Assembly (NCBI RefSeq): GCF_964355755.1 | Contig: NC_092670.1 | Coordinates: 33,653,795 to 33,717,794 of the forward strand | Origin: Antedon mediterranea | Lineage: Eukaryota > Echinodermata > Crinoidea > Comatulida > Antedonidae | DNA: 64,000 bases | Direction: 5' to 3' | Shown: piece after piece, positions 37,801 through 49,500 of the stretch | How positions within the stretch are numbered: position 1 is the stretch's first letter | Layout of the letters: each line of letters begins with the position of its first letter | Position numbers and translations under genes: made by a program | The notes under the pieces: generated by a model | The model's input: the letters and a program-made list of their open reading frames with translations, nothing else | Told to the model about the DNA's origin: nothing | The model's database searches: none

Positions 37801-40800
37801 GAATCATGGCCACTATCCTTCTTAAAATCTACATTTAAAATAATTGTACAAACTTCGGTTACAGGATTTAAAAAGAACGAAATTGGAGATGGAGCAGACA
37901 TAATTTTAAACTAGATTTGAACTCGTCACTACGAACGAGTTAGGTTATCCGCAGCGCAAACGCCACGTGCACGTCATACGTTAGAATATTGCGCGCAAAA
38001 AAACGATTATGCTATTGAAAAAATGTTATTGCGCTCTCTATTTTGCGTCACGTCAAAGTATATACGGTATACACTGTATTCTGTATACGTACTACATACA
38101 GTGCAGAATAGGTGAAAATAAAGGACCCAAGTTATTGACGCTTTTGGACATGATGACGTCATCACAATTTAAAAAATGGTAAATTATGCGAAAGATAATT
38201 GATTGGCCTAGACAATATAACAAAATGGGGGGAAATGGAATACGGATAAGTGGAGATGCGCTCTATTAAATGTGATGAGCTATGCGAAAGAGACAAAAAT
38301 CCTATATCTTATATTTGGGTGGCCATACGATGACGTCACAATGTCCGGTTAGCAATATCAATGCATGATTCGAGAAACACAACTCATCTACTTCCAGAAT
38401 ATGTAATTTTAAAAAAGTTCACCACATAGTTTAGAATTTATGACTGGTTAAAAAAAGGTCTAATTTTGACGATTTTTTGAAGTTTTTCATCAAAAACACG
38501 CGCAAATTATCCAATTCTACGTGCTCGTGTGACGTGATTTTAAGTCCAAATTGATTGAAAATTTATAAATTTACTAGAAAAGGCTGAAAAAACAAAAATC
38601 AAGCAAAAAAAAGATGTTTTTGCGCTACGTGCGCACGCGCGCGTAAAAAAATTGCGCACGCTTGGGAATTTTTGAAATGCGTGCGCGCGTAACTTTTTGT
38701 AAAACAAGCTATTTTTAATCCATAGAAAGTTTGCGCATGATATGACTTAAATTTTCACCAAGTTTCAATACAAAATGACTTTTAGTTTTTATTCTATGAT
38801 CAATCATTGAAATTCACAAAATCGCGCGTAACTTACGCTGCGCGACTCGAAATTTGAAAATAAAAGTTTCTTGCACATCTACAGCTACATATCAATCTTA
38901 TGAAAAAGTTATACAATCATATGTTGCCCAAAATTAGAGATATGCGACCAACAAAATTCATGGAAAGAAAGAAGAAAATAGAAAAAAAAAGAGAAAAAAA
39001 AAAAGATCCTGACAATAACAAGAGGTTATCCGCCAAGTGCGGATAACCAAAAAAATATTTAGAATAGGAAGAAATTGAGTTAGAAATTTGTATACCAATA
39101 AAGAAAAATATTTATAGAACCATTCTCGTTCATCGGTAATAACTGCATTATCACATAATACAGTATGGATTTGATCTGAATTTATATTGAAACGACATGC
39201 TTTCAATTGTTTTGGATTGTTCAAGTTTAGATGTGTAATGTTTTTTTTGTAGTTCGACAAACTTGTTAAAATAATAATTATTATTATTATATTGATTGTA
39301 TTCACGCTTATGTTGTGGGCTTCGGGATTGGATATTTTTTTTTGTATAGTTGATGATTGCGTTTACTGCATTTTAAGAAGCTGTATGACATAAATTACTG
39401 TTTGATTTTGCCGTTTTTCCAATTATTAGTTGGCTTAGAATGCTTAGAATGAATACTATAATATTTGTTTAAGAACATTTGAAAAACAAATTCATGATTA
39501 GAATCATAGATATCAGATATTTTAGTTGGTTAGATTAATATAAAATGAACTGATATCATTGATTTTCAATGACTGACTTGCAGTGAGCTTTTGAAGATGA
39601 ACAATTGTATCTCTCTGCTGAGAGAATATCTTTTATTTTCATTACAACAGTACAAAAATATAATATGCCGATACATAATATACAAATATACCTACATGCT
39701 TCCGGTTGTTATGTTTTTGAAAGTTCCAGTAGATATTTTTTCCAGATTAGGATTGTTTGAGACAAACCTATTAAAAAATATATAAGATATAATTGTTATT
39801 TACATTATACAAGCCTATAACACATTTGTTTAGATGTTCCTTGCCCTATTTTTACAACGTTCGAAACGTTTTATAATTTACAAGTGCATCGTTTTAACAT
39901 TGACGGTGCAATTATTTGGCATTTCCCTGTGTTATTATTTTTACATTTATGGGTATAAAGTGTTGGAGTCTGCATGTACAATGTATTGATGTTTCTTGGC
40001 ATGTTTATTGTAGTTTCAATTTTCGCGATTGTAACAAGGGCCTTCAAAACAATTGTTTCTTAAATTAAATTACAGTAAAAAGTTAATAATTCACAAATGT
40101 TACTTACACTTCAACAGTATAATCTGTAGCCAGTGCAAATGCATTTTCACAGAGCACTTGGATTTCGATGTCAAACTGAATCCGCCTACAACGTTAATAT
40201 ATCTAATTAATATATATATAATTATTCATGGTGTTGTTCAAACTCGATTGGATAGCGACTCTTTAACATTCTCGGCGTGATACGGTGGATCAGCACTAGT
40301 CCCTCAATTGTACGCACGCACACCAGAGATAAAATCGATACGCCCTCACAGATTTTTTCATCTTTATCGTTTCAAATTAATCTAATTTTAGTTTATCACC
40401 GGACGGTTTATAATTAATGTTCTACAGTATACCTGGTGTGTTTATATACCCTACCACCGCGTATATATGGTAGGAAAGTACAGTAAAGGTATAACACCAT
40501 CTCTTCTTGGCCATTTGGGATCAGTATAAAGTAACGTGAAATATTTTCAATTATTATCGTTAGTACTAATAAACCATGTAGGCAATGACAAAAACTACAA
40601 AATTGATAAACTCAATTTTTAGGAATTATACAGGCCTTAATTGTATGATGTTCCTAACTTAAATTTGTCTCTTTTTTTCCATGCAAACCTTTCAATTACA
40701 TTGGAACACATTTTTTATTTCAACAAACTTACAATAAATTTAACTGCACATTTACAAAAGTGAAAGGTTCAATGCCAAGTATATGGTTTTCCGATATGTG

Positions 40801-41099
40801 TCTGAAAAAAAAAAGTTATATCATTTTTATAAGTAGTAGTGGTGGTGTTGGTAGTAGTGGCAGTGGTAGTGGTGGTAGTGGTGATAATGATAGTGGTAGT
40901 AGTATTGGTAGTAATGCTAATGGTAGTAGTAATAGTGACAGTAGAGATAAGTGGTGGTAGCAGTGATAGTGGTATGAGCGGTAGTAGCGGTACCAGTATT
41001 AGCGGTATAGGCAGTAGCGGCAATGGAAGCAGCAATGGCGGCAGCATTAGCAACAAAAGCAGTAGCATTATCATCAGCAGTATTAGTAGCAGTAGCAGC

Positions 41100-41145
<46 letters not shown>

Positions 41146-41167
41146 ATAGTAGTAGTGTAGTAGTAGC

Positions 41168-41198
<31 letters not shown>

Positions 41199-41207
41199 AT
41201 AATAGTA

Positions 41208-41273
<66 letters not shown>

Positions 41274-41283
41274 CAGTAGCAGC

Positions 41284-41317
<34 letters not shown>

Positions 41318-43480
41318 GTAGTAATAGTAGTAGTAGTATTAGTAGTAGTAGTAGTAGGAGTAGCAGTAGTAGTAGTACTAGTAGTAGCAGCAGTAGTAGT
41401 GTTGGTGGTGTTGGTGGCGGCAGCAGCAGAAGCAACATCATTAGCAGTAGAAAAAACAGCATTAGCAGTAGCAGTATTAGCTATAGTAGTAGTTTGCAGA
41501 TTTTCGTTATTGTTAAAATACGTTAAAAAAAATGTATTCACTTACAAATGATTTACCAAATTGGAGCCTTTAAATGTAGTATTTTTTAGTATAGATATAC
41601 TGTTGCGATCTATATTTCTATTCCAACAGCAATACAAAATGAATTATTATAAATAATAATATTGTTCAAATAGCATTGTTATATTCGATATGTGTCAATT
41701 TCAATTTTTCCAAATACTTTTTGTCAAAAACCAAAACATTCTCATTTAGTTTCGAGAACGAATGGGTCAACTGCAATAACTATCGAGTAAGAACAATTCT
41801 CAAAACCATTATGTTTTATAAAAGCACAAACATGACAGCCAGTTTTGCCTGACATTAATACCAACATTCTTGTCTCTCATTCCTACTATAATATCTATCA
41901 CAGTAGTTTGTTTATAGAAAACATTATTAACTGACAAATTCCCATCTTCACAACCTTGAAACCCACTATAAAGTATAGGTTCTATACTTTGTTTCGGTTT
42001 ATTATTTTTGGCACATTTTTATGGCATTTCATACGTATAAACTTGAGCTAACTTCACAGTCTATGAAGACGCCTACTAGTACGGGTTATTATGTCTTCCA
42101 GCTCGATATTTGTGCCAAAATAAATTTTTTTAGCTAAAATTGTTATTCTTGAGATGCTGAATCCAAAAAAGTTAGGTGCCATATTTTTCGACCACTCCTT
42201 CAGCCGCCATTTTGTATTTCAAAATGGCCGACGTTCCACACTAAACTTGGTCATCCATGGTATCATTGGAAAGGGAAAGTAATACTGATTATTTTATTCC
42301 ATTACATCCATATGAATAAACGTATAGTTACATAGTTATTGCGAAATAAACAAATCACGTGACCAATAAAGGTCAAAAGGTCAAATTTTTTATTCTGAAT
42401 ACCGTTTACTAATATCTATTCTATTTTACTTTGTTTATTGTCATAATTTTCCAATTATGTAAATAAATTGTTTTTAAATGTTCCTTGTTGTTTTTTCATG
42501 CTAATTACTTTCTTATTTACATACAATCTGTCCTATTGGTATATAAGTACTTTAGGCGTTGTTTTCTGTTCTTCTTCTGATGAAAATAGTTTATCGAAAC
42601 ATGTCACATTTTAAGGCAGTTTGCCTATTCATTAAATCGCTATACTCATTTTAACAATGACAAAAGTAGTCTCCTTCGTATTAAGATAAATACGGTTTTT
42701 CTTATTGGTTTTACAATTCAATCAAATGTTTGTTTGATTTTCATTCTACTTTGTTATTGTCCATTTATATGTTTTATAGTATATTATATATTATCTTAGT
42801 ACTAAATAAGTACCGTACGGTACTGGATTACACTTAACTTCAATGTCAAGTTTCCGAGTTATTTAATTTAAATCAAAATAAGTCCGTGAACAAAGGTGAA
42901 GTAAACTGTTGTCAAGTCACATCTTTGTTTTGTTTCGTTGGATAGAAATTCTGAATATATTTTATTTTTAGTAGTTTACATTTCTGTTGTTCGTAAAAAG
43001 AAAAAAATGCTACGGGTCATGGTATCATTTGCGTAGCGTTCAAAATCATTTGTATTTTTGTCAAAGCGGGTACCACACAATATAAAGCCATCTGTGCACA
43101 ATGCCAATGTTAATCGGCATGCCTTTACCTTTGAACCTCAGATGAAGTGCAGCAGCAAACAGAATGTTTTCATTTGATATTATTTTATACAGTGAAAAAA
43201 TCTTAAGAATTAAAAAAAAAAAGTTAAGATCAATTAGTTTTCCTCAAATAAAGTTTACACGAAATAAAGAAAAGTCAGTGTCCTACTGCTGCCTTCACTA
43301 CCTTTACAAACTACCAATCGATATTGTAAAGAAACGAATTCGGTGTTTTTAACGTCTATAGGTTCCCTTTGATTTTTACGTATGGTTTGTGATTATCGCA
43401 ATATAAATCCTAACTATACGTTGTTATTATTAAAAGTCACATAGAATAATTAATCAAACTATACTTGTTTGTGGTAACTT

Positions 43481-43513
<33 letters not shown>

Positions 43514-46500
43514 TTCGATTTATATAGCGCCATTCCAACATTCATTGCTCATGGCGCTGTAAAAAAATCAGAAAAGGTGACTTTTGAGTAGTGACAAAGT
43601 GACTCAATAATGATGTGTGTTTAATGTTCAAGGGTAACTTTAAGAACTTATCGGAAATAAGTGAAACAAAATCCGCTTTCCAGCAATAATATTCAAATTA
43701 GTTTGAGAAAAACGAAATCTTTTAACTACAGACACTTTATAAATATGTACCGTATGTAACGATTTCAGTTATTGAATTCCCTTTTATAAATTTGTATTTT
43801 AATTTTTTTACTTTTACTGCATTTCTCAGTTATATTTATCAAAAATGCAGTGGGGTTTTTTTAAAGAGTGAAGTACGACCACACACCGGTAGGAGATGGA
43901 ATCGGCCTTTCAGTCATCGGTGCGTTTTGAATTATTATTATTATTTTATTGTTCTTGGGCATGATCCTATTATATCCATTGTTGTTAGTATTTGTATTCT
44001 TATGAGTATTAGAATATGCCACCGATTTAATTTATATTCAATAAAATTATGTTATCATCTGAAACGGTGGAAGATTATTCGACTACTTATACACAGTATA
44101 GATAAGCTGTTTTCTATGCTTCCTTTATGGTCACACAAATATCCAATATATATAATATAAGAATGTGTACATAAATTAATTTAAATAAGCAACAACTTTT
44201 TTATCGATTTACTTTATATATATAGGCCTTACAACATGTAACCATGCTATTGGCAGAAAACCATGTTTGAAAAAAACATAGACGCCATGCTGCACTGGAT
44301 ATAGTTATAAATAAAACTACATTAACTAGCAGAATTAAGACAAATCTAAATTACTTTCCAAAGTTACGTTTCTGTTTCTGCTGTAGTAGTTGTATGAACT
44401 TGCTCAAATAAAAGGTACTAAAATTAATTACTTTACCTCCAAATCATGTTTGCGTCGCAACTAATTTACCTGCAAAGCAATGGTTGTTTGATCTTGTTTT
44501 TCAGATATATTTCAGATAATATTTCAGATAATATTTATTTAGATAATAATGAATGAATATATACAAAATAGAAAAAAGATATTAAAGTGAACATAGATAA
44601 AGCAGTAATTGGTAGTCATTATTATCATGGATCCCTTCTAGAAGTTAAAAACTTGTCTCGTAGGGACCCATAACAAAACACATTACTAAAAAAATAAAAA
44701 TAACCTAGAATATATAATTATATAATTTAGGATAAACAATTACAGTATAATAACATAACTAACATCTTCTTTATAAAAATTATTTAAATTATATTTCAAT
44801 AGTTTCATGATAATAGTTTTTTACGTGCAATGCGAAAACCGGGCATATCAAGGATCTTGATAGTAAAACTTATCTTATACTAAAGTAGTTTCACACACTG
44901 AGATTGTTATTATAACCAGATAAATTTTACCAACATTTGAATGAATAAAAAAAAACGTATTTATCTTTAATACGGAGGAGACCTTTTTTATTGTACATTA
45001 AAAAATGTATTTACATAATTGGAAAATTATGACAATAAATAAAAGAAAATCGAATAGATATTATTTAAACTGTATTCAGAATTAAAAAAAAGCTATCCTA
45101 CGATACCAAACAGTAAATTATTTGAGAAAATTAAAATGTTGACCTTTTGACCTTTTTGGTCACGTGACTTGTTTTATTGTTAAATAACTATGTAACTATG
45201 CATTTTTTTATATGGATGTAATGGGATAAAATGATCAGTATTATATTCCCTTTCCGATGATACCATGGATGACAAAGTTCAGTGTGGAGTGTTGGCCATT
45301 TTGAAATACAAAATGGCGGCTGAAGGAGTGGTCGAGAAAAGTGGCACCTAACTTTTTTGAATTCAGCAACTCAAGAATAACAAAGTTAGCCAATAAAATC
45401 TATTTTGGCACTAATATCGAGCTGGAGCTAGTTTTCCTTACATATGTGACTGTACTATACGTGATGCGCGTACACTTGAGATGATGCATACGATCTGGTA
45501 GAATAGTTTCATTCACATGTGTTTGGCTAGTCACTCAAAACCTTTTGATATTCATATTTTATATAGATGCGTTCTGTTACGTTCGCCGACATGGAAAGAC
45601 ATGCGTACGTCTGAATACACATCAGCTTTGTCTACAACATGTATGTACATAGCGAATTGCACAATTCAGTCATAGTGTACCGTATTACGGCAATCATACG
45701 CTTACACCCAACTAGATCGGGTTACCCAGAAAGTGTATTTATGTGAAAAGCCACAAAGGTTTGATGGGCTGATTTTGTAGATATATTATAGCTAAGATTC
45801 AATAATCAATAATGCTGCCGGGTCCTATCCTGTAAATTTTCCCTGGGGACACCAAATAGGAGGGGTAAAAATGGATTCAATCATGTAAAAAGCGACACGA
45901 ATAAAAGTTGTTGGACATCGTCCCATATATATATATATACATACAATGTTAAAACAGCAATGACAACAACTTTCACCTAAGTTGCCCCAGACAGTAGCCC
46001 AACAATTCCCGTTGGGCCATACAACATTTAATCATGCGAAGAGCCACACGACAAAATCCCTTTTACATTGTAACTATTACCCTTTGGGATAAACGGAAAA
46101 ACCATTGACATCAACATTATAATGTAAGTTGACCCAGAAAGTATCCCAACAAATTCCGATTCGCCCCTACAAAATGTACTAACTCGAAGAGTCACGTGGC
46201 TATTTCATTTTACATTGTAACTATTACCCTAGGCTTTGGGATATACGAACAAACTCACGACAGCAACTTTATCTTGTAAGTTGCTCAAGACAGCAGCCCA
46301 AAAATGCTGTTGAAGTATAATGTACTGTATGGCGTTACAATGTTCTACCATATTATTATCATTATGTGCAATTTATTGTAGATAAACATTTGAACAGACG
46401 AAGAAATAAAAGTGGGTCGAACCCATAACACACAAGACAACAACAAACATAGGATTGCCATCCAAAAAAATGCCTCGTGCCATGCATACACTGAGTGCCT

Positions 46501-49500
46501 TTTCACCGAGACTCTGAATTGTTCAATATATAATATATTTGATATATTAAAATGTATGGTTACCTTCCTTTTTGTATCGTCGATATACGTGTAGCCCTAC
46601 ACCAAAATATGGTCTCTGCAGCTAGGTCTATAATGTTCACATATTTTTTGTAAATTGATTCCTTGGCCGGAATCCTTTTTGGTTTTTCATGATTCATCGA
46701 CAGATTCCATTTCACTTGAAAACGAAATGTTTTGTTAAAATAATTGTCCTTCCTTTTTAGCTTGTTGTGTTATGGAATTTTGTTTGTGTTGTCTTTTTGT
46801 TGTCTATAAATGATTGACCTTGAAAGGCCGTTGCGTGTAACAAACTTAACTAACTATAATCTAGATATATAATATTTTTACTCGGGGTACCCGAGTCTAG
46901 TACTTACTCATTTTCTCCTCCACCATCTGGACACTATTGAGTAAAAAGTGCGATGTAGTATTGAGCTGGGATTTGGCATGAACATACTACAGGGACATGT
47001 CCTCAAAGCTATAGAGCCGGATTTTTAATTTTTTGTTAATTAATTTGTTTAATTAAGAATCCACAATGTGTGACACACACCACAGCGTTATGTAGTTATA
47101 TGGTTATATGCGGCTTCTTGGCGTAGTGGTTATCACGTTTGCTCAATACGCAGAAGGTACCTGGTTCAAGCCCGGGCTAAACCTTTTTTTTAAACTTTAT
47201 GGTGAAAAGTACTGTATACGCAATATGATAATTATACACAGTATATCTTATTATTATTTTTTAAAATACTTATTTTGTGTAATCGGTAATTATCACTTTT
47301 ACACATGTTTATTTTGCTTTGTGCTTATTACCATTTATTTGTAATTTAAATGGATTAAAAAACTTTCTGTAACCCACAATTTCAATGTAAGAGGTTTCGT
47401 AGTGTAGTGGTTGTCAAGTCTGCTTAACACGCAGAAGGTCCCGGTTCGAGCCCTGGCGAAACCTATTTTTCTTTAACTTTCTAACTGTATACGTCTGTAT
47501 ACAGCTTCTTTCGCTGTACCCCGAGTATTGCACATTCGTGCTTGTTAGGATTGGTATTATTGCATTGATCCCGTAATAAAGCATCCTTTCATTGGATATA
47601 ATTAATCAATACCGGCAAATCCCTTCATAATTCGAAGCTTGATGTAATTTGCCCAAGATAAAATGACTAAGCTGTCCGCGTAGTTTATTTACGGCTAAAG
47701 TACTAATAAATACAACAAGTTTTGCATGCTCTAACGGGGCCAAAGGATTTGAAAGTAGACCAAATGACCCACCGGTGATCTAAAAGTAAAACCATTTCTA
47801 GAACATGATTAGTATTTTAATTTGAAATACGTTTAAGATTAATAACGCATACTATTATATTTAAACTTATTTAATTTACCTTTACAATAAATTGTGTTTA
47901 TAAAACGCTATTATACGTCTTCCATAGAAAAGATATTTTGCATGGTAAACAATCGAGCAAGAATAGATATCATCTAACTGAAGACCGACGTAGTTGGCGA
48001 TCCATCATTGCATTTCGAGGAGCCGTCAGACATGTCTAACATGATTATATCGGTATATTTTGTCAAGAAAAGATGTTTACCGTGCCTCATTTATGTGATG
48101 TAATGTTCCAAATCCTTAAATCTGGTAAACAATTATTTTAAAATATCCTTTTAATTGGATTCTTATATACTGTATAGGTATAGATGAAATCACCAGAACG
48201 TATGTTAAAACGAGAGCTTTCGTTATACTGGATACTCGGCCGTACCCTATATAACTAGTTGAGTTGTTGGTGGGACAATGTTAACTTGTATGACTTAATT
48301 CTAATACCTTGTTTGGAAGTACGTACAGAAATTAGTCAACCTTTCGACTAATCGCATTGAGAAACTATTTCATTTTAAGATAGTTTTTTTAAAACGCACC
48401 AGTTTACAGCTGTAATTATAGACATGTCAAGGAGAATCCGTATTGATAAAATCATGAATACTGTAAGGTTAATATAATTATAAAGTGTAACTAATTAGAT
48501 CATTTGGAAGAAAATTGAGAACCAACTAAATACGACCACAATCGTTTATATACGCAGGCATATGGTATTTTTTTTTTTAAGAGAATGTTACCTTCGCTAC
48601 AGGTTTCAAGAGTGAAAGAATATGGTATAAATGAAATGGAGTTTTTTTGTTATCATGATCAAAATACTATCTCGAAAAGAAGCCATATTATCTTGAAAAG
48701 TGTGCATCTTTTCGAGATTTTTAAAACGTCCATGGTTTCAAAAATACAGAATACCTTTTAAAAACAAAAATAAACTAGAGTTTAATTGTCACTTTGACGA
48801 AGTATAAGTATATTGCTGTCAATGATATTCGTATATCCCAAAAGATAATAGTTAGGCTACAATGTAAAAGGAATTATGCCATGAGGCTCTTCGCCTGGAT
48901 TGCCAACGGGCAACGAGCTACTTTTGGGGAAACTTACAGGATAAAGTTGCTGTCAATGGTATTTGTGTGCATCCCAATGTGTAGCAGTTACAATGCAAAA
49001 AGAATTAGCCGCGTGGCTCTTGACATAAATAACACCATTTTTGAGTGGTCACTTAGGGCTAATGTCTCGTGCAACTTACAGGATAAAGTTGCTGTCATTG
49101 CTGTTTTAACATTGTATACATATGGGAACGATGTCCAACCAATTTTATCCGTATGGCTTTTCATGTGATTAAATCCATTTTTTACCCCTCCTATTTGAGA
49201 AAATTTACAGGATAAGACCTGGCAGCAATATTGATTATTGAATCTTAGCTATATATCTACACAATCAGTAATAATTGTATAATTCTACTGCAGACTCTTT
49301 CAACTTTACATTTATCTAGTTCCGTTGGATTGTAAATGCTATTAGGTAGTAATAACACCTTTATCATTAGGTTAATAATGGCACAATACCAACATTTTTT
49401 TTTTAATGTAGGCATATAAAAATATATTTTCGAAAAACTTGAAAAATCGATTCTTAAATCGATGCTAAACTTACACAGTACTAAGATGTGGAAGGTCATT

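Larger units (their letters stand above)
45770..49266. mobile_element. Fold-back DNA element 2, ~3.5 kb with subterminal ~145-bp repeats
   Basis: Inverted ends of about 500 bp: 45770-46300 against 48790-49266. Outermost CTGATTTTGTAGATATAT pairs with ATATATCTACACAATCAG. Each arm holds about three tandem units with CGAAGAGCCAC, TTTTACATTGTAACTATTACC, GGGATA and GACAGCAACTTTATCCTGTAAGTTG. The left duplication arm lacks it (site near 3410). The interior has two tRNA-Val-like sequences but no coding frame. The 124-codon frame at 48794-49168 lies within the inverted end and is a by-product. Confidence 0.75.

Noticed and set aside
40760-41541. Frames up to 181 codons of Ser, Leu, Thr or Tyr runs
   Set aside because: Translations of the (AGT)n array in several frames.
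43792-44160. 122-codon open frame inside fold-back element 1
   Set aside because: Compositionally Ile/Tyr-rich, no motif, no splice support, in a non-coding transposon interior.
48794-49168. 124-codon open frame
   Set aside because: Lies wholly in the inverted end and subterminal repeats of fold-back element 2; the opposite end has equivalents without an open frame.
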